Shown: positions 54,181 through 64,000, numbered from the stretch's first letter. The stretch is DNA of 64,000 nt from Cystobacter ferrugineus (GCF_001887355.1 NZ_MPIN01000004.1:721733-785732), one strand, 5' to 3'. The notes: generated by a model from the letters alone, not told the origin. Translations and numbers: made by a program.

Positions 54181-55044
54181 TCAACCCCGGACCGTGTAGA
54201 TCAGCTGCTGCACCTGTCCGTCCCGCTCCACCTCCAGCTCGATGCGTGGGGCGTCACGCAGGCGCGTGAAGGCCTCGAGCGCGTGCTCCATGCTGGTCAG
54301 CGACAGGCCATTGATGCGCCGCAGGATGTCCCCATTGCGCAGCCCGAGCCGCGTGAAGAGGGAGTCCGGGCGCAGGGAGAAGAGCTTGAAGCCCTTGGCC
54401 ACTCCATCCTGGAAGGCGGGGACCACCCGGGCCTGTTGGGAGACCTGGTGGAGGTTGGCGAGGGTGTTGGCCACTTCCTGGCGGGAAATCTCATAGTTGC
54501 CGGGGCTCACCTGCCGGATGGACGAGGGCGGCGCCAGGGGGGCCGGAGCGGCGGGGGCGTCGAGGGCGATGGCCGATCGGGACTCGATGGCCTCGAGTTG
54601 CCCGTCACGCGACAGCAGGACCCGGGTGCGATCGATGGCGACCACCCGCGCCCCCTGCCACTCCCCGCCGAGCCACAACGAGCGCGTGCGCTGGGTGGGG
54701 GTCTCGAGCACGGAGGCGAAGGTGTGCAGGGGAGAGGCGCCGCGCATCGTGCCCAGCAGCCGCAGATCCGCGCGCGTGGACACGGCCTCCGAGGGGGGAG
54801 GGATGACCTTCTGGCGCAGCTTCTCCGGAAGCCCGAGGTAGCGGCGCAGCGGCACGAGGGCCAGGGGCGTGGGGAGTTCTTCCCGGCGTGGAGACGCCTT
54901 CCGGACCACCGCGTCCGGGTCGGGTAGAGGGGGTTGCATCCAGGCATCCACGAGGGAGTTGAGCGCGGAGGCGAGCATCAGGCACGCGCAGGCCACGCAC
55001 AGCAGGCAGAGGGCGGGAAAGGCACGGCGGAGCAGGAGATTCAT
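54181..55044 (-). CDS. gspC: Type II secretion GspC-like protein with PDZ domain
   Basis: The 287-residue protein starts with a short cytoplasmic tail and one membrane helix (PALCLLCVACACLMLASALN, ~8-30). The periplasmic homology region follows (~75-160: LRLLGTMRGASPLHTFASVL, SLWLGGEWQGARVVAID). A C-terminal PDZ-like domain (~195-287) contains GVAKGFKLFSLRPDSLF and RNGDILRRINGLSLTSMEHA. GspC couples the inner-membrane platform to the secretin GspD. No other gsp gene is in this window, so this is an orphan or distant part of a type II system. Confidence 0.85.
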   Translation of the reverse strand: MNLLLRRAFPALCLLCVACACLMLASALNSLVDAWMQPPLPDPDAVVRKASPRREELPTPLALVPLRRYLGLPEKLRQKVIPPPSEAVSTRADLRLLGTMRGASPLHTFASVLETPTQRTRSLWLGGEWQGARVVAIDRTRVLLSRDGQLEAIESRSAIALDAPAAPAPLAPPSSIRQVSPGNYEISRQEVANTLANLHQVSQQARVVPAFQDGVAKGFKLFSLRPDSLFTRLGLRNGDILRRINGLSLTSMEHALEAFTRLRDAPRIELEVERDGQVQQLIYTVRG

Positions 55045-55209
55045 GCGGCGGCTCCAGAGCAAGCCCGGGACCAATGCCCTCTTCCGAGGGGCGCGCCTCC
55101 CCGCTTGCCCTCCCGGTGCGCCGGTTTGTCATGAGCGCGCGCGTGGGCACTGACAGGTCGTCGGGAAGCGCCACCGACAGTGGACCGCCGGGCGGATAGG
55201 CTCGGGCCC

Positions 55210-56115
55210 ATGTTCGGGCTCCTGTTGTTGTGCCTGGGGGCGGCACCCGTGACGGTCTCCGCCGCGGGCGATCTGCACCTGGGTTCCTCCTCCACCGAGG
55301 CGCACGTGAAGCCGCTGTCCCGGCTGCTCCAGGGCGACGTGCGTCTGGTGAACCTCGAGGGCCCCCTGTCGAAGTCGGGCCGTGAATCCGGAATGGCGGC
55401 GGATGGGACGCCCACGGGCCCGCTGCGCTTCAACGCGCCCCCGGCGGCGGCGAGGTGGCTCGCGGGCCGCGTGGACGCGGTCTCCCTGGCCAACAACCAC
55501 GCGCTGGACCAGGGGGCCGAGGGCCTCGCGGAGACGGTCTCCGTGTTGCGCGAGCAGGGCATCCAGGCGGCCACCGGGACCACGGACGCGGAGCTGGTGC
55601 GCGGGGGCCGGCGGCTGCGTCTCATCGCGCGCGAGCTGCCCGAGTCCTGGTCCCCCGAGGACGAGTCCGCGCTGGAGTCGCGGGTGCGCGAGGCGCGCGC
55701 GGTGGGCCCGGTGTTGGTGTCGCTGCACTGGGGCCGCACGGGGGAACTGCTGCCCACGGTGGAGCAGCGCCAACTGGCGGCGAGGCTCATCGACGCGGGG
55801 GCCACGGCGGTGCTGGGGCACGGTCCGCACACGCCGCAAGGCATCGAGCGGCACGGGCGCGGCATCATCGCGTACTCGCTGGGCAACCTGGCCTTCGCCT
55901 GCGGCTGCACGGACGAGCGCGACGCCTACGTGCTGCGCTTCCGCATCGATGGAGCGGGGGCGGCGGTGGACGTGGAGGCGGTGCCGCTTCGGGCCGGACT
56001 GCGCGAGCCTCCCCGGCGCGCGGACGATCCGGGCGTGGCCCAGCTCCTGCGGAGCCTCTCGGAGGACCTCGGCAGCCAGGTGCGCCTGAAGGGCGGACGG
56101 GTGCTCATCCGCTGA
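55210..56115 (+). CDS. CapA/PgsA-family metallophosphatase-like exported protein
   Basis: The 301-residue protein has a signal sequence (FGLLLLCLGAAPVTVSA). It then shows the CapA/PGA-cap fold: GDLHLG, VRLVNLEGPLS, DAVSLANNHALDQGAEGLAE, VLVSLHWG and VLGHGPHTPQGIERHGRGII ending GNLAFA. These are the metal-binding blocks of the calcineurin-like CapA family, some of which act in poly-gamma-glutamate capsule synthesis. No capBC genes are nearby. Function in this organism is unknown. Confidence 0.85.
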   Translation: MFGLLLLCLGAAPVTVSAAGDLHLGSSSTEAHVKPLSRLLQGDVRLVNLEGPLSKSGRESGMAADGTPTGPLRFNAPPAAARWLAGRVDAVSLANNHALDQGAEGLAETVSVLREQGIQAATGTTDAELVRGGRRLRLIARELPESWSPEDESALESRVREARAVGPVLVSLHWGRTGELLPTVEQRQLAARLIDAGATAVLGHGPHTPQGIERHGRGIIAYSLGNLAFACGCTDERDAYVLRFRIDGAGAAVDVEAVPLRAGLREPPRRADDPGVAQLLRSLSEDLGSQVRLKGGRVLIR

Positions 56116-56185
56116 CCGGAGCCCGGCGCGGCGCCTGCTGTCTTCTCTGTCTCGGTGCCACCCACCCGGGGCGGTCAGGGGCTCA

Positions 56186-57270
56186 TCAAGCCCCGGAGAG
56201 GAAGGCGGGGTCGGGTGCGCGTTGCTCGGGGTCGGCGATGAGGAAGTCCTCGTCCTTGAGGGCTCCGCCGAGCTCCTTCTCCACCGACTGGATGAGCTTC
56301 GCGTTGCGCTGGTCGTTCTTCGTGAGGCGCGCGTCGGTATAGGCGGGGTCCGGCTTGTACCAGGGCATGCGCGCGAAGTGCTCCTGGAGCAGGGGGGATT
56401 TGAAGGGCCGTCCCCGCCGGGCATAGAGGGTGTTGCGCAGCAGGCGCAGGTCGCGCAGCGACAGCTCGCGCAGATCCTTGAGCGAGAGCACCTCGTCCAG
56501 GGACTTCTCCATCTGCCCGCGCGAGGCGTCATCCGAGGCGAAGCTCCCCATGGCCCGGCTGAGCAGCCCCAACTCGATGCGCTCCTCGGCGGAGAGCTTC
56601 TTGAAGTCCGGTGCGACGGAGTACCTTGGCTGGCGCCCGCGTCCGGCGACCTTGTCCGCGTGGTACTTGCAGTCCTTGGAGGACTTGGCGGCGTGCTCGA
56701 AGGACCAGACCCAGCCCAGTGGAGTATCCAGGTCCTCGTCCTCGGTCTTTCCCGTATAGCCCAGCAGGTTCAGGCGTAGAAGGTCTGGTCCTTGACGTCG
56801 TCCTCGTAGGAGGGGACGTCGCCCCACCACTTGCCGGCCTTGCTCAGCAGGGCATCCCGCTGCTCCTCCAGATCCTGATAGGTGAAGCCCAGCTCGTAGC
56901 TCGCGATGGCCTGCACGTTCTCGCGGTCGGCGGGTGACAGGAGCTTGTAGGTGAAGTTCTTGTTGGGCTTGAACCAGGGCTGTTGTTGGAAGTGCTCGCG
57001 CAGCCAGGTCTTGCGGAAGCCGGCCCAGCCATAGCGGGCGAAGATGGTGTTGCGCAGCAGGGACAGCTCGCGCAGCGTCTTTCCACTCAGGCTGGGGCAA
57101 TGGGGAGGCGTCCACTCGTCGTCATCGGTCTCCGGGTCGTCTTCCTTTCCCGGTGTGCACAGGGGGGACTCGGAGTACCCGGGAATGTCCCGGGCCGCGG
57201 CGGGGACATAGGGCTCCGCCCCGAGGGCGGATGTCGAAGCCACGAGGGTGGCCAGCACGAGGGCGCGCAT
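56186..57270 (-). pseudogene. Secreted protein with two YARHG domains, split by a frameshift
   Basis: ATG 57268-57270 opens a signal peptide (MRALVLATLVASTSALGAEP). The first YARHG-type domain reads LSLLRNTIFARYGWAGFRKT and WLREHFQQQPWFKPN. The frame then ends at TGA in TFYA*, 56770. The next frame continues as LNLLGYTGKTEDED and carries a second YARHG domain: LRDLRLLRNTLYARRGRPFK and YKPDPAYTDARL, ending at 56186. One missing base near 56773 (in the GCC before CTGAAC) joins them. With the join it is ~361 residues, exported. YARHG domains are common in extracellular proteins of unknown function. The start is only 18 bases from the divergent M15 gene. Confidence 0.75.
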
Positions 57271-57288
57271 GTATGCCACGCTAGGCCA

Positions 57289-58080
57289 ATGCGTTCGTGT
57301 TTGAACAGCCCCTGGCCCCTCGTGCTTTCGCTCGTCGTGGGAAGCCGTGCCGGTGCGGGGCCTTCGGAGCCCGCCGTACCCGAGGCCGATCTTCCCCCGC
57401 GTGCCCTGGTGTGTCTGGCGAAGTGGTACCCGGTGGAGCCGGTGAAGGTGGAGGGGGCGTGGCACTTCAAGCTCGGCGCGGCCACGTACCCCTGGGATGA
57501 CGGGAAGACGAAGTCCTTCGAGGAGAAGCTGGAGTCCCCCGATCTGGAGGACACCTTCTCCATTCCCTATGTCCCCGGGCCCATCCAGCCGGTGACGCGC
57601 GAGAACGAGGACCCCGGACGCATCCGCTTCGATCCGCTCTTCCACGCGGCCTACGGAGACTCCGAGGCGAAGGTGGACGTGGTGAGCATCGACTTCCTGG
57701 GGCAGCCGCTGAAGGTGCACCGCGCGGTGGCGCCGGCCTTCACCCGCGTGGCGAAGCGGCTCGACGCGGTGTTGAAGCGGGATCCGTCGCTGCGGCCGTT
57801 CCTGCGCGGCCTGGGCGGCACCTTCGTGTGGCGGAAGATCGCGAATACCCAACGCCAGAGCGCGCACTCCTATGGCGTGTCGATCGACGTGAACGTGAAG
57901 CGCTCGCACTACTGGGAATGGGCGAAGCCGAAGGCGCCGGTGCGCTGGGCCAACCAGATTCCCCAGGTGCTCGTGGACGCCTTCGAGGCCGAGGGGTTCA
58001 TCTGGGGCGGGCGCTGGTATCACTACGACACGATGCACTTCGAATACCGGCCGGAGTTGTTGGATCCCACGTGCCGGTAA
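57289..58080 (+). CDS. M15-family peptidase (D-Ala-D-Ala carboxypeptidase-like), exported
   Basis: The 263-residue protein has a short signal (PLVLSLVVGSRAGAG). The catalytic part has the M15 zinc signature: histidine and aspartate in SAHSYGVSIDVNV, then the third ligand and base in YHYDTMHFEYRPEL. The order is that of VanY/M15C-type peptidoglycan peptidases. It is expected to trim peptidoglycan in the periplasm. ATG 57289 has no good ribosome site, and the start is 18 bases from that of the divergent YARHG gene, so promoters must overlap coding sequence or the start is misplaced. Confidence 0.82.
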   Translation: MRSCLNSPWPLVLSLVVGSRAGAGPSEPAVPEADLPPRALVCLAKWYPVEPVKVEGAWHFKLGAATYPWDDGKTKSFEEKLESPDLEDTFSIPYVPGPIQPVTRENEDPGRIRFDPLFHAAYGDSEAKVDVVSIDFLGQPLKVHRAVAPAFTRVAKRLDAVLKRDPSLRPFLRGLGGTFVWRKIANTQRQSAHSYGVSIDVNVKRSHYWEWAKPKAPVRWANQIPQVLVDAFEAEGFIWGGRWYHYDTMHFEYRPELLDPTCR

Positions 58081-58105
58081 AGGAATGAAACCCAAGGGGG
58101 CTCGA

Positions 58106-60472
58106 ATGCGATGGATCGACCAGTGGCTGGGGCGCGTGTGCGCGCTCCTGGTGGCCGCGATGGTCTTCATGGGGGCGGCTCCATCGGGCGAGGCGGCGCG
58201 GGAGGCGGAACTGACGTCACTGCTCCGCCGCCTCGCGGCGCGGGAGAAGGATGCGTCCGATTCCGAGAGCTGGAGCCGCCTGGAACTGCCGGGCCCGAAC
58301 GACGTCATCCTGGGAAAGGGCGCCAGGACGCTCGGGGCCGCCGCGGCTCGTCTCCAGAAGGCCTATGCCCTGACACCCGAGGCCGCCCGGCACTTCCTGG
58401 CCGCGCGGCTCTGGCTCGTTCCGCCGGGTAAGCCGTGGGAGTCGTTGTCCGAGGAGCAGGCCCTCCGCGCGCTGGAGGCTCATCGGGCGGCATTGCGCGA
58501 GGCGCCGGGACATCCCGCGCTCGCCGCCTCCCTGAGCGAGGGGATGGGGGAACTCATCAACGTCCCCGGGTATGTGCGGGCCGTGGCCGAGGCACTCGAC
58601 ACGGCGCCCGATCCGGCGGAGCTGGCGCTTCGGCTGGCCCGGCTCGAACATCACGTCTGGTCCTCCGAGTTCGTCGCGTACGCGGTGAGCCGCGAGCCCG
58701 AGACGTTGCCTCGGGCCCTGGACATCCTCGGACTGGACTCGCCGGGGGGAAGCGCGGCGCAGTTCTACCTCGCAGCCTGGCACGCGCTCACCGCGAGCAA
58801 GGAAGCCCCCTTCCCGCGGGAGCTCGCGGAGAGTCTGGTCCGCAACCTCCTCGCGCAGTGCATGCCAGGACTGGCATTGAAGGTCCTGGATGCATTTCCG
58901 GCCGACGCCCGTCAGGCGCTGCTCGCCAAGGACGGGGGAGGTCTGTCAGGAGAACAGCGGCTGGCGCGGGATGAGCTCGGTCTGAGTATCGCCGTGACGT
59001 TGTTGGCCTCGGGCCGGGAAGCCGAGGCGCGTGTCTGGCACGAGGCGGTGAAGGCTCGGACCGCGGTGGCTCCAGAGAAGAGCGACGACGAATGGCTCGC
59101 GGAGAGAGCGAAGCTCCATCGCGAGCTCGCCGACTTTCTCTTCGCGTGGAAGCCCGGAGCTGATTCCTTCGAACTGCTCCTCCTGCGCGTGGATGACGCG
59201 TTCGGGACGGCGGGCGCCCTTCTCTCCGCGCGAGCGCTGGCTGCTCGCTTCCCGGAGCGCGCGCGTGATGAGTTTCGTTGGGCGGTGCGAACCGATGACC
59301 GTTCCCCGAGCAAGGATCGGTTGCTCCTCCCAGCCGACCGCTTGAGCTTCCTCACCGCCGCGCGAGCGGAACTGGAGGCGGCGTTCCTGGATGAGCGGGC
59401 CCGGATCGAGAAGGTACGCGCCCAGCTCACGCCGCCCTCCGAGCCGCGAGGCACGGTCGCACCGGATCCGATGGCCGCGCGCATCTCGGCCCACCTGGCC
59501 ACGCCCGTCCTCCAGGTCTTCATCGAGAAGGAGCTCCCGAAGGGACGCGCTTCCGGGAGCGCCGAGACCGCCTGGACGCCCATGCGGACACTGGAGTTGC
59601 CGCGCGGCTTCCAACTCGTGCGGGCCGAGCGCTCGAACCAGAGGGTCATCGCGGTGGCGCTGTCGCAGCGGTTGGATCCGGTGGGAATGCTGTCGGGTGG
59701 AGGGTACTGGGTATTGCTGTCGGAGGACGGAGGCCAACTCTGGGAGGCTCCGCTCTACACCGGCCTGCGGCAGTTCCATCCGTATGTGCTGGAGACGGCG
59801 TCGCCCGTGTCCCTGCTGGACGGACAGGTGTTGCGCCTGGCGGCCTCGGTGCGGGAACTCGACGAGAAGTCCATCACCTTCCCGCCCATCAATCTCAAGA
59901 TGAAGCGCGAGGTGGAGGGACGGATGCTGGAGGCTCCGCTCGCCGCGCTTCGCCAGGACACCGATGGCGATGGACTGACGGATCTCGTGGAGGACCGGTT
60001 ACTGCTCGACGCGAAGGCCGCCGATACGGACGGAGACGGCACGCCCGATGGCAACGACACGCTGCCGCTGATGCCCTCGGCCCCGTCGGAGCCGCCAGCG
60101 GATGCGCGGGCGGAACTCGTGTCCACGCTGCTGTTCGAGTTGGCCGGGAAGGAGGAGCAGGCGGAAACCCTCCGGCTGCCCCAGTTCCAGGCGCCCACCT
60201 CGCTCGAGGACCTCTCCTTCCTCTCGCTGGACCGGGCGGGACTCCGAGGCGTCCGCGCTCCGGCCACGACCGTGACGTTCAGCGGCGAGGAACTCGAGGG
60301 CGCCCAGAAGCGCTTCGGCGGATTCACCTCGCTGAGCCTCGATGTCTACGTGAACCTCGCGGGGGACCAGGCGCTCCTCGTCTGGAATCAGCACTGGCGC
60401 GGGGGGTCCTTCCTCGCCCGCCGTGAAAAGGGGCGCTGGGTGCTCGAGGAGCGTGAGAGCTGGGTGACCTGA
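58106..60472 (+). CDS. Large exported protein with calcium-binding TSP3-like repeat
   Basis: The ~788-residue protein has a signal (VCALLVAAMVFMGAAPSGEA) and a helical N-terminal two thirds with many leucine/arginine-rich repeats of TPR-like look (LARLEHHVWSSEFVAYAVSR). Residues ~615-665 contain two short calcium-binding stretches, DTDGDGLTDLVED and DTDGDGTPDGNDTLPLMP, of thrombospondin-type-3 form. The C-terminal ~120 residues form a further domain ending ERESWVT. I chose ATG 58106 behind AAGGGGG. No enzyme family is recognised. It follows the M15 gene with a 25-base gap and may share its transcript. Confidence 0.72.
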   Translation: MRWIDQWLGRVCALLVAAMVFMGAAPSGEAAREAELTSLLRRLAAREKDASDSESWSRLELPGPNDVILGKGARTLGAAAARLQKAYALTPEAARHFLAARLWLVPPGKPWESLSEEQALRALEAHRAALREAPGHPALAASLSEGMGELINVPGYVRAVAEALDTAPDPAELALRLARLEHHVWSSEFVAYAVSREPETLPRALDILGLDSPGGSAAQFYLAAWHALTASKEAPFPRELAESLVRNLLAQCMPGLALKVLDAFPADARQALLAKDGGGLSGEQRLARDELGLSIAVTLLASGREAEARVWHEAVKARTAVAPEKSDDEWLAERAKLHRELADFLFAWKPGADSFELLLLRVDDAFGTAGALLSARALAARFPERARDEFRWAVRTDDRSPSKDRLLLPADRLSFLTAARAELEAAFLDERARIEKVRAQLTPPSEPRGTVAPDPMAARISAHLATPVLQVFIEKELPKGRASGSAETAWTPMRTLELPRGFQLVRAERSNQRVIAVALSQRLDPVGMLSGGGYWVLLSEDGGQLWEAPLYTGLRQFHPYVLETASPVSLLDGQVLRLAASVRELDEKSITFPPINLKMKREVEGRMLEAPLAALRQDTDGDGLTDLVEDRLLLDAKAADTDGDGTPDGNDTLPLMPSAPSEPPADARAELVSTLLFELAGKEEQAETLRLPQFQAPTSLEDLSFLSLDRAGLRGVRAPATTVTFSGEELEGAQKRFGGFTSLSLDVYVNLAGDQALLVWNQHWRGGSFLARREKGRWVLEERESWVT

Positions 60473-60556
60473 GCAGACGTGCTCCCCTGGCGGTTGCCGG
60501 CTCCGGAGCGCACGAGGACCGCGTGCTCCGCCGCCGGGCGTGGTAGGGCTTCGGGT

Positions 60557-62230
60557 ATGAAGCGATTGTCGTGGCTCCTCGCCTCCCTGGTGCTCCTCGC
60601 CTCCGCCGCCCGGGCCCAGTCCACCCCCCCCGCGGAGAAGACCGCGGCCCGGTCCCTGGCGGCGTTCCGGTTGCGCGCCCATATCGACTTCCTGGCCTCG
60701 GATCTGCTCGAGGGCCGGGGGCCGGGCACGAGAGGCGACGCCCTGGCCCAGCTCTACATCGCGACGCAGTTCCAACTGCTCGGCCTCGAGCCCGTGCCCG
60801 CGGGGCAGGGTTACCTCCAGCCCTTCGAGCTGGTGGGCCTGACGGGACATCCCGAGACCATGGCCTTCACGGGCCCCTCGGAGACCCTGCGGCTCCAGTC
60901 CGGTGAGGACTTCATCGCCTACGCCGGGCAGCCGTCCGAGCACATCGAGCTGAAGGACTCGGAGCTGGTCTTCGTGGGCTACGGCATCCAGGCGCCGGAG
61001 TTCGACTGGGACGACTTCAAGGGCGTGGACGTGCGGGGCAAGACGCTGCTCATCCTGAACAACGATCCCGAGGACGATCCCGCGCTCTTCGGGGGCAGGA
61101 CACGGCTGCGGTACGGCCGGTGGGACTACAAGTACGAGCAGGCGGCGAAGGTGGGCGCGGCGGGAGCGATCCTCCTGCACACGACGCCGAGCGCGGGCTA
61201 CCCCTGGCAGGTGGTGCGCACGTCGTGGTCGGGCGAGCAGTTCGAGCTGCCCTCGGGAGACGTCGCGCGCCTGCGGGTGAAGGGCTGGACGACGGAGGAG
61301 GCCACGCGCCGGGTGCTGCGGCTCGCGGGCAAGGACCTGGACGCGCTGCGCGCGGCGGCCCAGAAGCGCGACTTCCAGCCCGTGCCACTGGGCGTGAAGG
61401 TGTCCACGCGCTTCGCGAACCAGGTGCACCGCCGTGCCACGGCGAACGTGCTGGGCCTGCTGCCCGGGAGCGATCCGGCGCTGTCCCGGGAGGTGGTGCT
61501 CTACACGGCGCACCATGATCACCTGGGCATCAAGGCAGACGCGAAGCCGGGCGAGGACGCCATCTACAACGGCGCGGTGGACAACGCGTCCGGTGTGGCG
61601 GCGCTGTTGGAGGTGGCGCGGGCCTTCACCTCGCTGCCCAAGCGCCCCGCGCGCTCCATCCTCTTCGCCGCGGTGGCCGCCGAGGAGCAGGGCCTGTTGG
61701 GCTCGCGCTACCTCGCCGAGCACCTGCCGGTGCCGCCCGGACGCGTGGCGGCCAACCTCAACATCGACGGGCTCAACATCCACGGGCGCACCCGGGACGT
61801 GACGGTCATCGGCCTGGGCAAGTCCTCGCTGGACAAGCCGCTCAATGCGCTGGTGCGGGAGCAGGGCCGGGTGGTGAAGCCGGATCAACTGCCGGACCGG
61901 GGCTTCTTCTACCGCTCGGACCAGTTCAACTTCGCGAAGCTGGGAATTCCCGCCGCCTATTTCAGCAGTGGCCTGGACTTCATCGGCCGCCCACCGGGCT
62001 GGGGGCGCGAGCGCCGGGAGAAGTGGGAGGTCGGGCACTACCATCAGCCCTCGGACGAAGCGAGTCCGGAATGGGACCTGTCCGGCGCGCTGGAGGACGT
62101 GCGCTTGTTCTTCCTGCTGGGGGCCCACGTCGCCCGTACCCGGGAGCCTCCACGCTGGAACCCGGGCGACGAATTCGAGGCGCCCCGCCTCCGGGCGCTC
62201 GAGGCCCTGAAATCCCAGGGAGCGAGGTAA
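60557..62230 (+). CDS. M28-family zinc peptidase with PA-like insert, exported
   Basis: The 557-residue protein has a signal peptide (LASLVLLASAARA|Q). A protease-associated-like region lies at ~100-250. The catalytic M28 domain has the full set of two-zinc ligands: TAHHDHLG, VDNASGVAALLE, VAAEEQGLLGSRY, NLNIDGL and the final histidine in GHYHQPSD. It is an extracellular or periplasmic aminopeptidase/carboxypeptidase-type enzyme of unknown specificity. ATG 60557 is chosen because it places the signal at the start; upstream codons are arginine-rich and unlikely. Confidence 0.9.
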   Translation: MKRLSWLLASLVLLASAARAQSTPPAEKTAARSLAAFRLRAHIDFLASDLLEGRGPGTRGDALAQLYIATQFQLLGLEPVPAGQGYLQPFELVGLTGHPETMAFTGPSETLRLQSGEDFIAYAGQPSEHIELKDSELVFVGYGIQAPEFDWDDFKGVDVRGKTLLILNNDPEDDPALFGGRTRLRYGRWDYKYEQAAKVGAAGAILLHTTPSAGYPWQVVRTSWSGEQFELPSGDVARLRVKGWTTEEATRRVLRLAGKDLDALRAAAQKRDFQPVPLGVKVSTRFANQVHRRATANVLGLLPGSDPALSREVVLYTAHHDHLGIKADAKPGEDAIYNGAVDNASGVAALLEVARAFTSLPKRPARSILFAAVAAEEQGLLGSRYLAEHLPVPPGRVAANLNIDGLNIHGRTRDVTVIGLGKSSLDKPLNALVREQGRVVKPDQLPDRGFFYRSDQFNFAKLGIPAAYFSSGLDFIGRPPGWGRERREKWEVGHYHQPSDEASPEWDLSGALEDVRLFFLLGAHVARTREPPRWNPGDEFEAPRLRALEALKSQGAR

Positions 62231-62290
62231 CGAACGCTTCCCGTTCATCCCTAAGGCACCCAAGCACTCCGGGTGTTAAGGCTTACAGCC

Positions 62291-64000
62291 ATGCCTGAAT
62301 TCCAGATCGTCAGCGACTACAAGCCCCAGGGCGATCAACCGCGTGCCATCGGTGAGCTCACCGAGGGAATTCTGCGGGGAGATCGCTACCAGACGCTGCT
62401 GGGCGTCACCGGCTCGGGCAAGACGTTCACCATGGCGAACCTCATCGCCAACGTGAAGCGCCCCACGCTGCTCATCGCGCACAACAAGCTGCTCGCCGCC
62501 CAGCTCTACGGGGAATACAAGGCGCTCTTCCCCCACAACGCCGTCGAGTACTTCGTCTCGTACTTCGACTACTACCAGCCCGAGGCGTACATCCCCACCT
62601 CGGACACCTTCATCGAGAAGGACTCGTCGGTGAACGACGAGATCGAGCGCATGCGCCACTCGGCCACGCACTCGCTGCGCACGCGCGACGACGTGCTCAT
62701 CGTGGCGAGCGTGTCGTGCATCTACGGCCTCGGTACGGCGCGTTCGTACGTGGACCTGGCGGTGACGGTGAACGTGGGCGCGGAGCTGGGCCGTGACAGC
62801 TTCATCCGCCGGCTGGTGGAGAGCCAGTACGAGCGCAATGATCTCGACTTCCACCGCGGGACGTTCCGGGCCCGGGGCGACACGGTGGAGGTGTTCCCCG
62901 CCTACGAGGAGGAGCGCGCGGTGCGCGTGAGCTTCTTCGGTGACGAGGTGGAGAAGATCACCGAGTTCGATCCACTGCGCGGCGTGACACTGGGCGCGCT
63001 GGACAAGGTCGTCATCTTCCCCGCGAGCCACTACGTCACCGAGGCGGACACGCGCAAGAACGCGCTGCTGACCATCCGCGACGAGCTGAGTGAGCGGCTC
63101 CAGGAACTCCAGCGCGCGGGCAAGCTGCTGGAGGCACAGCGGTTGGAGCAGCGCACGATATACGACCTCGAGATGATCGAGCAGATCGGGTACTGCAACG
63201 GCATCGAGAACTACTCGCGGCACTTCTCGGGGCGGAAGACCGGAGAGCCACCGCCGTGCCTCATCGACTACTTCCCGCGCAACATGCTGGTGCTCATCGA
63301 CGAGAGCCACCAGACGGTGCCGCAGATTGGCGCCATGTACCGGGGGGACCGGGCGCGCAAGGAGACGCTGGTGGAGCACGGCTTCCGTCTGCCCAGCGCG
63401 CTGGACAACCGTCCGCTCAAGTTCACCGAGTTCGAGGAGATGGTGCAGCAGGCCGTCTTCGTGTCGGCGACGCCGGCCGAGTACGAGCTGCAGAAGTCCA
63501 AGGGCGTGGTGGTGGAGCAGATCATCCGCCCCACGGGCCTGACGGATCCCGAGGTGGAGGTGCGCCCGGCGCGCAACCAGGTGGATGACGTGCTGGAGGA
63601 GGTGCGCCAGCGCGTGGCGAAGAACGAGCGCGTGCTGGTGACCACCCTCACCAAGCGCATGGCGGAGGATCTGACCGAGTACCTCACCGAGGTGGGCGTC
63701 AAGGTGCGCTACCTGCACTCGGACATCGGCGCCATCGAGCGCACGGCGATCATCCGCGACCTGCGCAAGGGCGAGTTCGACGTGCTGGTGGGCATCAACC
63801 TCTTGCGCGAGGGGCTCGACATCCCCGAGGTGTCCCTGGTGGCCATCTTCGACGCGGACAAGGAAGGCTTCCTGCGCAGCCACGTGTCGCTCATCCAGAC
63901 CATTGGCCGCGCGGCGCGCAACATGAATGGCCACGTCATCATGTACGCGGACAGCGTGACGGACTCGATGCGCGTCGCCATCGAGGAGACCAACCGCCGC
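62291..64000 (+). CDS. uvrB: Excinuclease ABC subunit B (UvrB), 3' end outside window
   Basis: UvrB is the DNA helicase-fold damage verifier that receives lesions from UvrA and recruits UvrC. The first 570 codons are present; full-length proteins are ~660-700 residues. Walker A is [15 protein letters not shown], the beta-hairpin region is [20 protein letters not shown], motif II is [10 protein letters not shown], motif [14 protein letters not shown], and motif [16 protein letters not shown]. The C-terminal UvrC-binding part is cut off. ATG 62291 gives [17 protein letters not shown]. Together with uvrA earlier in the window, two of the three excinuclease subunits are encoded here. Confidence 0.97.
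   Translation, partial: MPEFQIVSDYKPQGDQPRAIGELTEGILRGDRYQTLLGVTGSGKTFTMANLIANVKRPTLLIAHNKLLAAQLYGEYKALFPHNAVEYFVSYFDYYQPEAYIPTSDTFIEKDSSVNDEIERMRHSATHSLRTRDDVLIVASVSCIYGLGTARSYVDLAVTVNVGAELGRDSFIRRLVESQYERNDLDFHRGTFRARGDTVEVFPAYEEERAVRVSFFGDEVEKITEFDPLRGVTLGALDKVVIFPASHYVTEADTRKNALLTIRDELSERLQELQRAGKLLEAQRLEQRTIYDLEMIEQIGYCNGIENYSRHFSGRKTGEPPPCLIDYFPRNMLVLIDESHQTVPQIGAMYRGDRARKETLVEHGFRLPSALDNRPLKFTEFEEMVQQAVFVSATPAEYELQKSKGVVVEQIIRPTGLTDPEVEVRPARNQVDDVLEEVRQRVAKNERVLVTTLTKRMAEDLTEYLTEVGVKVRYLHSDIGAIERTAIIRDLRKGEFDVLVGINLLREGLDIPEVSLVAIFDADKEGFLRSHVSLIQTIGRAARNMNGHVIMYADSVTDSMRVAIEETNRR

Overview
The window is very GC-rich chromosomal DNA with strong third-position GC bias. It looks like a myxobacterium, probably in the Cystobacter/Archangium/Melittangium part of the Myxococcales (an inference). 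Evidence includes a 164-residue CdnL (CarD-family) protein, FHA-domain proteins with C-terminal membrane anchors, many secreted proteins and lipoproteins of unknown function, YARHG-domain proteins, long RR-PAS-HK hybrid kinases, and two loci that resemble the polymorphic lipoprotein toxin/immunity (SitA-type) modules of Myxococcus. No tRNA, rRNA, CRISPR array or intact insertion sequence was seen.

Layout. 1-4.3 kb: 5' part of a minus-strand AAA ATPase, a gene-poor gap, then uvrA. 4.7-10.1 kb: a lipoprotein with ASH-like repeats and a VWA domain, a metallophosphoesterase, and a cystathionine beta-synthase-type enzyme. 10.1-14.5 kb: an accessory island. A frameshifted AHH-nuclease toxin lipoprotein, its Imm11-like partner and a decayed formylglycine-generating-enzyme gene lie between two copies of the boundary 'start of the CBS gene / start of an acyl-CoA synthetase gene'; the left synthetase copy is a truncated pseudogene. 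14.5-19.1 kb: a rifampicin-phosphotransferase-like enzyme, a frameshifted EGF-like lipoprotein and a ferritin-like lipoprotein. 19.3-21.1 kb: a second SitA-type toxin with a different C-terminus and different partner genes. 21.2-30.5 kb: PAP2 phosphatase, the AddB/AddA recombination helicase-nuclease pair and purA. 30.6-37.1 kb: small membrane, FHA, lipoprotein and CBM9-like genes, then a comEC-small gene-endonuclease V-like run. 37.2-40.8 kb: cdnL with a strong terminator, a second FHA protein and cysS. 41-47.4 kb: secreted proteins, including a golvesin-domain protein, a GH26 glycosidase and a serine-hydrolase homologue lacking its catalytic SxxK. 47.5-54.1 kb: a run of two RR-PAS-histidine kinases followed by two different prephenate dehydratases. 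54.2-64 kb: orphan GspC, a CapA-like protein, a frameshifted double-YARHG protein, an M15 peptidase, a large secreted protein, an M28 peptidase and the first 570 codons of uvrB.

Functional themes. DNA repair and uptake are well represented (uvrA, uvrB, addAB, endonuclease V-like, comEC). The most unusual content is the pair of toxin/immunity islands, with partial duplication, gene remnants and frameshifts. Six single-base frame breaks in four genes are either real decay of fast-evolving accessory genes or base-calling errors; three of the six, all in the second toxin, sit in homopolymers. Sequence alone cannot separate these explanations.
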